From contig NZ_JAKIKY010000012.1 of NCBI RefSeq assembly GCF_023349185.1, positions 62,001 to 126,000 of the forward strand: a DNA stretch of 64,000 nt, written 5' to 3'. The translations under genes and the position numbers were made by a program. The notes under the pieces were generated by a model. That model was not told the origin of the DNA and searched no databases. It was given only the letters and a program-made list of their open reading frames with translations. How positions within the stretch are numbered: position 1 is the first letter of the stretch; every line of letters begins with the position of its first letter. This stretch comes from Shewanella aquimarina (GTDB lineage: Bacteria > Pseudomonadota > Gammaproteobacteria > Enterobacterales > Shewanellaceae). Positions 57,235 through 64,000 of the stretch are shown one piece after another.

Positions 57235-57964
57235 GACTACTCGCGGTTTTACCCTGCTGGAGATGCTGATCGCCATCGCCATCTTTGCCATGTTGGGTCT
57301 GGCGGCCAATGCCGTGCTCAGCACTGTGATGAAAAACGATGAGGTCACCGCCGAGTTTGCCCAGCGGCTGAAGTCGCTGCAACAAGGATTCGGGGCTTTA
57401 GAGCGAGATTTTGGCCAGATGGTGGCCCGCACCCCACGCCTGTTGGAAGGCGGACGGGGCTCGACCGTGATTCAAACCGGTAAAGATATGTTCGACTCTG
57501 AGTCGGAGGCCATCGTCTTCTATCGCATCGGCTGGCTGAATCCCGATGGCTTGTTGCCGCGGGGCAGTCTGCAATCTGTGGCCTATGTGGTGCAGGAAAA
57601 TAACCTGGAGCGTTGGTATTTTCCCTATCCCGAACCGGAATTTGGCGCCGAGCCGATCAAGACTGTGGTGATTAAGAATGTCCTCTCGGTGGAGTATTCC
57701 TTCTATGTAGAGGACAAGTGGGAGCGTAAGTTTGACGCTACCAGCCTGCCCAAGGCGATTGCCATGGCCGTTGAGGTGGAAGGTCTGGGCAAGGTGCAGC
57801 GCAAGTTCCTGTTACCGCTAGGGGCAACGCTTAGCAAAGATAATTCGGGTAACAATAACGGCAACAATAACAACGGCAACAATAACGGCAACAACTCGGG
57901 CGGTAATAATACTGGTGGCAACAACAGTGGCGGCTCCGGTGGCAAGGAAGATGGCGATGAATAA
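57215..57964 (+). CDS. gspJ: Minor pseudopilin GspJ with Asn/Gly-rich tail
   Basis: The 249-residue preprotein has leader TTRG/FTLLEMLIAIAIFAMLG with Glu at +5 and a beta-rich globular domain to about residue 208. A tail of about 40 residues follows that consists nearly only of Asn, Gly and Ser (NSGNNNGNNNNGNNNGNN and so on) and ends acidic (KEDGDE). Family members usually end at 190-220 residues without this. The DNA of the tail is a run of AAC/AAT/GGC triplets, likely variable by slippage. GspJ stands in the tip complex. Confidence 0.94.
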   Translation: MSLKKNKTTRGFTLLEMLIAIAIFAMLGLAANAVLSTVMKNDEVTAEFAQRLKSLQQGFGALERDFGQMVARTPRLLEGGRGSTVIQTGKDMFDSESEAIVFYRIGWLNPDGLLPRGSLQSVAYVVQENNLERWYFPYPEPEFGAEPIKTVVIKNVLSVEYSFYVEDKWERKFDATSLPKAIAMAVEVEGLGKVQRKFLLPLGATLSKDNSGNNNGNNNNGNNNGNNSGGNNTGGNNSGGSGGKEDGDE

Positions 57965-58955
57965 CCTGCCAGGAAAGCAGCGTGGCGTGGCGCTGATCGT
58001 CGTTTTGCTGATTGTGGCGATGATCGCCATCATTGCCACTAACATCAATAGCCGCAACCAGATATCTGTGCGTCGCACTATTAACTTGGCGCAGTATGAT
58101 CAAGCCTATTGGTATGCGATATCGGCCGAAGAGCTGGTCAAGAAGGTGCTTAAGCAAGATTTAGACGATGCCGATGATGGCAAGGTGCATCGGCAACAAT
58201 ATTGGGCTCAGGCCGATGTGGTATTTCCGGCAGAGCAGGGGGAGATAGGTGGTCGAATCAGCGACCTGCAGGCCTGTTTTAACCTTAATGCCCTGGCTAT
58301 TGAGACCACAGTGGTGGAAAACGGCCAACCTAAGCTGCCATTGGCGGCGATACAGTTTAAGGGGCTGCTGGTTGCGCTGGGGATGGATGATTTCTCCGCC
58401 GAGCGTCTGACCCATACGCTGAAAGATTATATCGATGAGGACACGGTCGCCAGCCCCTTCGGCGCCGAAGATGCCGACTATGAGTCGCGAACCGTGCCCT
58501 ATCGCGCCGCTAACACCTTGATGAGTCATCGCAGCGAGCTGCGGGCGGTGATCGGCTTTAGTCAGGAGGTCTACCTTAAGTTGGCCCCCTATATCTGCGT
58601 CATCCCCGGCTATGATCGCCAGGTGTTGAACGTCAATACCATAGAGGTGGAGCAGGCGGCGCTGCTGGCGGGTATGTTTGATAATAAGATCAGCGTGGGC
58701 GAGGCCGAGAGCATCATTAATCAGCGTCCTGGCGATGGCTATGACAGCATGGAAGACTTCTGGTCCAATGGCTCCATCTCAGGTCTGCGTCAGCAAAAGA
58801 ACCTGGAATCGAGCTTTAGCCTCAAGAGTAAGTATTTTCTGTTAGAGGCGGGTGCTAAGGTTGATAGTGCCACCTTTAGGGTGCAAAGTGTATTACGTGT
58901 GGGCGGTAACAACCAGCTGGACGTCTTGACCCGTCAATATGGCGGCCAAAAATAA
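57957..58955 (+). CDS. gspK: Minor pseudopilin GspK
   Basis: ATG 57957 (MNNLPGKQRGVALIVVLL) is preferred to earlier in-frame ATGs because GGAAG lies 8 bases upstream and the leader is then normal. The 332-residue preprotein has leader KQRG/VALIVVLLIVAMIAI; as in other GspK proteins the Glu at +5 is absent. A large helical domain is inserted in the pseudopilin fold, with the FNLNALA and NVNTIEVEQAALLAGM blocks. It caps the pseudopilus. It overlaps gspJ by 8 bp. Confidence 0.94.
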   Translation: MNNLPGKQRGVALIVVLLIVAMIAIIATNINSRNQISVRRTINLAQYDQAYWYAISAEELVKKVLKQDLDDADDGKVHRQQYWAQADVVFPAEQGEIGGRISDLQACFNLNALAIETTVVENGQPKLPLAAIQFKGLLVALGMDDFSAERLTHTLKDYIDEDTVASPFGAEDADYESRTVPYRAANTLMSHRSELRAVIGFSQEVYLKLAPYICVIPGYDRQVLNVNTIEVEQAALLAGMFDNKISVGEAESIINQRPGDGYDSMEDFWSNGSISGLRQQKNLESSFSLKSKYFLLEAGAKVDSATFRVQSVLRVGGNNQLDVLTRQYGGQK

Positions 58956-59039
58956 TCACTTAGGTGGGCCATGCTCGTCTAGGCTAATAAAAGGACAAGC
59001 TCATCGAGAGCAACTTCATGAGACTTGTGGAGAAAGACA

Positions 59040-60230
59040 TTGAGTGAAAGATTATTTATCCGATTAGGAAGAAGCGCGGAGCAGAGCTGCTCCTGGCTGG
59101 TATGGTCGGAACAAGAGCAGGAGATCATCGCCTCGGGAGAGCTGAGCGACGCCCAGGGGCTGTCGACGCTGACCGAGCGCGCCGGTAACCGTCCGGTAGA
59201 TATTCTGGTGCCCGCCTCTGCCATTACCCTCACCTCGGTGGAGCTGCCGGAGAAGGGCCAGCGTCAGGCGCTGAAGGCGTTGCCTTTCATGCTGGAAGAG
59301 AGTCTGGCCGAGAATGTCGATGAACTGCATTTTGTCCCGGGTCCGCGCAGCGGCGAGTCTCTTAGCGTTGCCGTGGTGGCCCACGAACAGATGCAGACCT
59401 GGCTCTCCTGGTTGAGTGAGGCTGGCATCAAGGCGCGTCAATTGGTGCCCGACTGTCTGGCCCTGCCACTGCAGGAATGTCAGTGGGCGGCGATGAAGTT
59501 TGGCCCGGATTACCTGCTGCGTACCAGCGCAGGTAGCGGTGTCAGCCTGGATGCCAGCTGGTTCCAGGCCGCCCTGCCTAAGCTTGCGGAGGGGCAGGAA
59601 GAGACGCCTATCACCCTGGCCAGTTATAGCGACATGGATATTCAAGGCGTCGAGGTGAAGCCTCAGCCGCTGGATCTGCCTATGCTGGTGTTGGCTAAGG
59701 GGATCCTTAACGCACCGTTAAACCTACTCAGTGGTATCTATACCCCTAAGCGTGAATACAGCAAGCATCTGCTACTGTGGCGTAATGCCGCCATGGTTAT
59801 CTTGGTGGCCCTGGTGCTGGCCTTGGTGAACAAGGGACTCAACATTCATCAGATGAACGTCGAGCGCGAAGGCTTGCAGCAGCAGACGGGTGAGATCTTC
59901 AAACTGGTGATGGGCAGCTCGCGCATGGTCAACGTGCGCTCGCAGATGCAGAGTCAGCTGCGCACCCTGCAAGGGGCTGGCGGTGGCATGGCCTTCTTTA
60001 CCATGCTGGACGATCTCGCCGAAGGTTTCGCTAAGGTGCCGCAACTTAAGCCGACCAGCCTGCGTTTCGACAGTGGCCGTAACGAGCTGCGCATGCAGAT
60101 CACCGCCAAGAGCTATGCCCAGATCGAACAGTTTAAGGAGCTGATCTCGCCTAATTTCCAGGTGGATTCCGGCGCCATGAACAGCGGCGAGGATGAAGTG
60201 ACCAGTACCTTAACCCTGAGGAGCAAGTAA
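59040..60230 (+). CDS. gspL: Type II secretion protein GspL
   Basis: TTG 59040 has GGAG eight bases upstream and starts the protein SERLFIRLG, so it is preferred to 59025. The 396-residue protein has a cytoplasmic actin-like domain (about 1-235) that binds GspE, a membrane helix near 250-268 (NAAMVILVALVLALV) and a periplasmic ferredoxin-like domain. It connects the ATPase to GspM and the pseudopilus. Confidence 0.93.
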   Translation: MSERLFIRLGRSAEQSCSWLVWSEQEQEIIASGELSDAQGLSTLTERAGNRPVDILVPASAITLTSVELPEKGQRQALKALPFMLEESLAENVDELHFVPGPRSGESLSVAVVAHEQMQTWLSWLSEAGIKARQLVPDCLALPLQECQWAAMKFGPDYLLRTSAGSGVSLDASWFQAALPKLAEGQEETPITLASYSDMDIQGVEVKPQPLDLPMLVLAKGILNAPLNLLSGIYTPKREYSKHLLLWRNAAMVILVALVLALVNKGLNIHQMNVEREGLQQQTGEIFKLVMGSSRMVNVRSQMQSQLRTLQGAGGGMAFFTMLDDLAEGFAKVPQLKPTSLRFDSGRNELRMQITAKSYAQIEQFKELISPNFQVDSGAMNSGEDEVTSTLTLRSK

Positions 60231-60231
60231 G

Positions 60232-60708
60232 ATGGACAACATTAAGACGTGGTGGAATGGCTTAGTGTTGCGCGAGCAGCAGCTCGTGGCGGCTTGCGCC
60301 ATAGTGTTGGGGGTCGGCATCCTCTATTGGGGGATCTGGACACCGATCAGTCAGGCTGAGGCCGATGCACGGCGCAACCTGACTGCCCAGGAAAGTACAC
60401 TCAATTATGTGAAGCAGACTGCCAACAAGATCGCCGGTCTTAAGCAGGCCGGTGGTAAGAAGGGCTTCTCAGGCAGCCTCAGCACTGTGGTGACTCAGAG
60501 TGCCAAAAGCTATGGCCTGGAAATCACCCGCATGCAGCCACAGGGTAACAAGATCCAGGTGTGGATGGACGAGGTGCCCTTCGATTCACTTCTGGATTAT
60601 CTGAGCGACCTGGTGCAGCAGAAGGGTCTCTCCCTGGATAATCTCGATCTGGCCGATGGTGAGGCCGAGGGCTTCGTCAAAGTACGTCGCATCCAGTTCT
60701 CGCAGTAA
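60232..60708 (+). CDS. gspM: Type II secretion protein GspM
   Basis: The 158-residue protein has one membrane helix at about 19-37 (LVAACAIVLGVGILYWGIW) and a small periplasmic ferredoxin-like domain with the coil QTANKIAGLKQA before it. It pairs with GspL. It begins 1 bp after the gspL stop. Confidence 0.93.
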   Translation: MDNIKTWWNGLVLREQQLVAACAIVLGVGILYWGIWTPISQAEADARRNLTAQESTLNYVKQTANKIAGLKQAGGKKGFSGSLSTVVTQSAKSYGLEITRMQPQGNKIQVWMDEVPFDSLLDYLSDLVQQKGLSLDNLDLADGEAEGFVKVRRIQFSQ

Positions 60709-60728
60709 CTAAGTAGTAAGGGTTTTTT

Positions 60729-61490
60729 GTGGGTCTAGTGAAAAAAATTGTTATCGGCGTTTTCGTCTATCTGGTGTTTCTGATCGCCCTGTTTCCGGCG
60801 AGTCTGGCGGTTAAGTTGGCCCCCTTGCCTAAGCAAGTCAGTGTTTCGGGGATCTCGGGCACCATCTGGTCCGGTGAAATAGACACCTTAATGCTGCAAA
60901 AGCGTCGCCTGGAGCAGGTGAGCTGGCAATTGAGCCCTTGGGGGCTACTGACGGGCAAAGCTAATATCGACTTCGTGGTGGGCAGCCGTGCTACCGCAGT
61001 TAACGGTAAGGGATTCGTCAGTCTCTCTATGTCTGGCATCGATGCCAGCGGCGTGCGTTTCGACGCGCCGAGCGAGTTCCTGGTGGGCAATACACGTCTG
61101 CCGTTTCGTACTCAGGTGGGGGGCAACTTCAGCCTGATGCTGCAAGACCTGGAGCAGGGCGTGCCTTGGTGTCAGCAGCTTACGGGTAAACTCTTTGCCC
61201 AGCAGCTGCAGGTGAACAATCAGTTCGGCAAGTATCCTCTGGGGGATGTCGCCGTGGCGCTGAGCTGTGTCGATGGCAACATCAAGGTGCAGACGGATGA
61301 CAGCATGAACGCCTTAGGCCTCAGTGGCCATGCGCTGCTTAAGGCCGACAAGCTGGTGCAGGTCACCGCCAAGATCAAAGAAACTCAGGCCCAGCCCGAC
61401 GATCTTAAGCAGGCGCTAAGCTTCCTCGGTAAGCGCGACAGCCAGGGCTACTACCCGATCAATTATCAGGGACGGGTTCCCGGCCTCTAG
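60729..61490 (+). CDS. gspN: Type II secretion protein GspN
   Basis: The GTG at 60729 has AAGGG six bases upstream. The 253-residue protein has an N-terminal membrane helix (about 7-27) and a periplasmic beta-rich region with VSGISGTIWSGEIDTL and VNGKGFVSLSMSGID. GspN is present in many but not all systems; a place at the inner membrane is known, its job is not. No prepilin peptidase gene (gspO/pilD) follows, so it must be encoded elsewhere. Confidence 0.9.
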   Translation: MGLVKKIVIGVFVYLVFLIALFPASLAVKLAPLPKQVSVSGISGTIWSGEIDTLMLQKRRLEQVSWQLSPWGLLTGKANIDFVVGSRATAVNGKGFVSLSMSGIDASGVRFDAPSEFLVGNTRLPFRTQVGGNFSLMLQDLEQGVPWCQQLTGKLFAQQLQVNNQFGKYPLGDVAVALSCVDGNIKVQTDDSMNALGLSGHALLKADKLVQVTAKIKETQAQPDDLKQALSFLGKRDSQGYYPINYQGRVPGL

Positions 61491-61506
61491 TGGTTGAGAT
61501 TAAGAT

Positions 61507-61535
61507 ACAAAAAAGCCCCTTTATGGGGCTTTTTT
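61507..61535 (+). terminator. Terminator of the gsp operon
   Basis: AAAAAAGCCCC and GGGGCTTTTTT flank TTTAT, a strong and probably bidirectional terminator between gspN and the convergent yhhL-like gene. Confidence 0.92.
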
Positions 61536-61568
61536 AATGCCTGCTTCTCTTTAGCAAAAGACCAGCGT

Positions 61569-61859
61569 TTAGGCCTGATTGTCGGTGACGCCTTGCTGCA
61601 TAACGCGCTGGCGATATTCCAGCAGACTGAATACACCGAAGAGCATGACATTCAGGTACTGGCGGAAACCTAGGGTCATCAGTGGCTTAAACAGGGTGCG
61701 GAAGATCAGCGTCTGCAGGCCGTGCATCACCAGGGTGATCGCCAGCAGTAGGGTCAACAGCATGCCTATGTTGCCTTCCGCTGGCGCAAATAGGTTGTAG
61801 ATCATGACGGCCCAGGCAAATAGGGTGATCGCCTTGCCGATAAGAATCACCAATTTCAT
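61569..61859 (-). CDS. DUF1145 family membrane protein (YhhL-like)
   Basis: ATG 61859 gives 96 residues; the longer frame to 62153 is only an antisense-like extension into rsmD. Three membrane segments lie at about 4-22, 32-52 and 68-84. It resembles E. coli YhhL, which also follows rsmD. The start overlaps the rsmD stop (TAATG), so they are translationally coupled. Function unknown. Confidence 0.85.
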   Translation of the reverse strand: MKLVILIGKAITLFAWAVMIYNLFAPAEGNIGMLLTLLLAITLVMHGLQTLIFRTLFKPLMTLGFRQYLNVMLFGVFSLLEYRQRVMQQGVTDNQA

Positions 61860-62446
61860 TAATCTGTCTCCGTGTGTTCGACTCGATACAGGCGATAGGT
61901 CACCTGACCGGCTTGTTTCTCTTTCAGTGGCATCCAGCCGCTGGGCAAGCCGAGGGGCGGATGCTCTTTCTCTGTCTCCACATAGACCAGAGCATCCTGA
62001 TTGAGCCAGCCTTGGGCGACCAGCGCATCGATACAAGCCTGGGCGAGCCCTTTGCGAAACGGTGGATCGATAAAGACGACATCGAAGCCCTCGGCGGGTG
62101 GCGTCTTGAGCTGCACTAGGGTGTCGCCCTGAACTACATCGGCGCAGTCGCACTTGAGGGTAGCGAGGTTTTGTTTGAGCTGCTTGGCCGCGCTGGCCTG
62201 TAGCTCAAATACCTTGGCGTACTTGGCATAGCGAGAGAGCGCCTCGAAGCACAGGGCACCACTGCCGCCGAAGCAGTCGAGCACGCGGGCACCTGGAAGA
62301 TCGCCTGCGATCCAGTTAAACAAAGTTTCCCTGACTCTGTCCGTGGTGGGCCTTAGCCCCTCGAGATCATGTATCGGCAGTTTTCTAGAGCGCCATTGTC
62401 CGGCGATGATCCTTACCTGTCCGCTTGCGGGTCGATTTCTTGCCAT
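61859..62446 (-). CDS. rsmD: 16S rRNA (guanine(966)-N(2))-methyltransferase
   Basis: The 195-residue enzyme has RIIAGQWRSRKLP near the N terminus, the SAM-binding RVLDCFGGSGALCFEALSR and the catalytic DVVFIDPPFRKGLAQ. It methylates G966 in helix 31 of 16S rRNA during 30S assembly. It is divergent from ftsY, as in E. coli. Confidence 0.95.
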   Translation of the reverse strand: MARNRPASGQVRIIAGQWRSRKLPIHDLEGLRPTTDRVRETLFNWIAGDLPGARVLDCFGGSGALCFEALSRYAKYAKVFELQASAAKQLKQNLATLKCDCADVVQGDTLVQLKTPPAEGFDVVFIDPPFRKGLAQACIDALVAQGWLNQDALVYVETEKEHPPLGLPSGWMPLKEKQAGQVTYRLYRVEHTETD

Positions 62447-62594
62447 TTTCTACCTGTATTGTGTGGATTCATTTAGCGGAATTTGGCCTGACCAGATTAA
62501 GTGTTAGACTGTTGCGCTAAATTGAGGTCGCTATTTTAACGTAAAGCATCAGAAAAAGGTGCAAAGCCCAGGGCATTAACGAAAAAAATGCCGT

Positions 62595-62623
62595 GTTTTT
62601 CTGCGTCGTTAGCTTGTTATAAT
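62595..62623 (+). promoter_or_regulatory. Likely ftsY promoter with extended -10
   Basis: TGTTATAAT (62615-62623) is a perfect extended -10 element (TGn-TATAAT), 63 bp before the ftsY start. The -35 region (around 62595-62600, GTTTTT/TTTTTC) is poor, which an extended -10 can compensate. Confidence 0.5.
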
Positions 62624-62685
62624 GACGAGCGCAGCATGACTTTATAGCGAATTTTGAATCAGTTAATTGAGTACTGGTATTACAC

Positions 62686-64000
62686 ATGGCAAAAAAAGGT
62701 TTTTTTTCTTGGTTCCGCAAAGATAAATCTAAGCAGGAAGCGGCGGCACCAGAAGTAGAAGTTTCGACTCAGGCAGATGCCGAACAGGCTAACGTCGAAG
62801 AAGAGAATGTACGGTTGGCTGCCGAGCAAGCAGAGCAGGAGCATTTAGCTGCGGAACAAGCTGAGCAGCAACGCATCGCAGAGGAGCAGACTCGTGTCGA
62901 AGCAGAGAATGCCCGTCTGGCAGCAGAGCAGGCAGAGCAAGAACGCCTGGCCGCCGAACAGGCCCGTCTCGAAGCAGAGAGTGAGCGTTTAGCTGCGGAA
63001 CAAGCTGAGCAAGAGCGTCTAGCCGAGGAGCAGGCCCGCGTCGAGGCTGAAAATGCCCGTCTTGCTGCCGAAAAGGCAGAGCAGGAACGCCTAGCTGCGG
63101 AACAAGCTGAGCGGGAGCGTCTAGCCGAAGAACAGGCCCGCGTCGAAGCTGAGAATGCCCGTCTTGCTGCCGAACAGGCCGAGCAAGAGCGTTTAGCTGC
63201 CGAGCAGGCAGAGCAGGAGCGTCTAGCGGCTGAGCAAGCAGAACAGACAGGGCAAGAGGAGCAGGTTGAACAACAGCCCGAGCCGCAGCAGAAGCCGACC
63301 AAAGAGGGCTTCTTTGCCCGTCTGAAACGTGGACTGAAACGTACCAGCGAAAATATCGGTAGCGGTTTCATCGGTCTGTTTAAGGGTAAGAAGATCGATG
63401 ATGAGCTGTTCGAAGAGTTGGAAGAGCAGTTGCTGATCGCCGATGTGGGGGTGGAAACCACCAGTCGCCTGATCGCCAGCCTGACAGAGCAGGCGAGTCG
63501 CAAGCAGCTTAAAGATGGCGAGGCACTCTACGAGCTGATGCGTGAAGAGATGCAGAAGACCCTGGAGCCGGTGAGCATCCCTCTGGTACCTGAAAATAGC
63601 GATGGCCCCTTCGTTATCCTCATGGTCGGTGTCAACGGCGTGGGTAAGACCACCACTATCGGTAAGCTGGCCAAGCAGTATCAAGCACAAGGTAAGTCGG
63701 TGATGTTGGCGGCGGGTGATACCTTCCGCGCGGCGGCCGTCGAGCAGCTACAGGTTTGGGGTCAGCGCAACGACATTCCGGTTATCGCCCAGCACACAGG
63801 CGCCGATAGCGCCTCGGTACTCTTCGATGCACTGCAGGCGGCGCGTGCCCGTAAGATAGACATCTTGATCGCCGATACAGCGGGACGCCTGCAGAACAAG
63901 GCTCACCTGATGGATGAGCTGAAGAAAGTGGTGCGGGTGATGAAGAAGCAAGACGAGAGCGCCCCTCACGAGGTGATGTTGACCCTGGATGCGAGTACGG
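62686..64000 (+). CDS. ftsY: Signal recognition particle receptor FtsY (runs off window)
   Basis: The first 438 codons are present. The protein starts [14 protein letters not shown], an amphipathic lipid-binding start as in other FtsY. An acidic, repeat-rich A domain (about 43-195) is composed of units [10 protein letters not shown] and [14 protein letters not shown]. The NG domain begins about 205 ([20 protein letters not shown]), with G1 [16 protein letters not shown]2 [13 protein letters not shown] and G3 [11 protein letters not shown]. It is the membrane receptor for ribosome-SRP complexes. The start is at 62686; A7 and T8 runs follow immediately (62691-62707). Confidence 0.95.
   Translation, partial: MAKKGFFSWFRKDKSKQEAAAPEVEVSTQADAEQANVEEENVRLAAEQAEQEHLAAEQAEQQRIAEEQTRVEAENARLAAEQAEQERLAAEQARLEAESERLAAEQAEQERLAEEQARVEAENARLAAEKAEQERLAAEQAERERLAEEQARVEAENARLAAEQAEQERLAAEQAEQERLAAEQAEQTGQEEQVEQQPEPQQKPTKEGFFARLKRGLKRTSENIGSGFIGLFKGKKIDDELFEELEEQLLIADVGVETTSRLIASLTEQASRKQLKDGEALYELMREEMQKTLEPVSIPLVPENSDGPFVILMVGVNGVGKTTTIGKLAKQYQAQGKSVMLAAGDTFRAAAVEQLQVWGQRNDIPVIAQHTGADSASVLFDALQAARARKIDILIADTAGRLQNKAHLMDELKKVVRVMKKQDESAPHEVMLTLDAST

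Noticed and set aside
61860..62153. N-terminal extension of the DUF1145 protein
   Set aside because: Lies out of frame within rsmD and has an Arg/Ser-rich composition without similarity.
62691..62707. Possible programmed frameshift at A7 and T8 runs in ftsY
   Set aside because: The zero frame gives a normal FtsY start and no functional alternative product is evident after a shift.

Overview
The window reads as a chromosomal segment of a marine gammaproteobacterium of the Shewanella type. Gene content, protein similarity by eye and gene order support this: gor, prlC, rlmJ and rsmJ lie near one another, envZ-ompR sits beside greB and tex, bioH is divergent from a ComF-like gene, pckA-hslO-hslR are clustered, and rsmD-yhhL is divergent from ftsY, as in the corresponding parts of E. 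coli. No tRNA, rRNA or CRISPR array was seen.

Layout. 1-3107: end of an MgtE-type magnesium transporter, then a minus-strand trio (retropepsin-like protease, AstE/aspartoacylase-like protein, RimK ligase). 3108-5360: a foreign island that I read as one integron gene cassette with a VCR-type attC site, the attC being split by an IS110-family remnant. 5361-14030: gor, a small Cys-motif protein, an outer-membrane barrel protein, prlC, a VOC protein divergent from a LysR regulator, and an AbgT-family transporter. 14031-19850: a long non-coding stretch with an orphan terminator, then lemA-DUF3137-lytic transglycosylase-DUF4440, then rlmJ, rsmJ and a small membrane protein. 19950-24800: accessory zone with a dead REP-type transposase fragment, an exported small protein, repeats, a membrane-bound AraC regulator and an M28 peptidase lipoprotein.

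25018-32486: small proteins, a peroxiredoxin, a barrel protein, a chemoreceptor, envZ-ompR and greB. 32720-39766: a pyruvate-decarboxylase-like enzyme between greB and tex, tex, an LTA-synthase-like membrane phosphotransferase and a Gln-rich small protein. 39825-46312: bioH, a ComF-like gene, an MgtC-like protein, an XRE/membrane protein pair, a dicarboxylate symporter and a large lipoprotein; the last two are tied by a 140-bp inverted repeat pair. 46630-49628: pckA, hslO, hslR. 49891-61490: a complete type II secretion operon gspC to gspN. 61569-64000: yhhL-like, rsmD and the start of ftsY.

The T2SS genes form one export machine (GspD secretin, GspC/L/M/N inner-membrane and connecting parts, GspE ATPase, GspF platform, GspG-K pseudopilins). 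The strongest unusual signal is the cassette at 3844-5307: its left boundary heptamer is the exact reverse complement of the heptamer at the far end of its gene, as expected for a mobile integron cassette, although no integrase is visible nearby.
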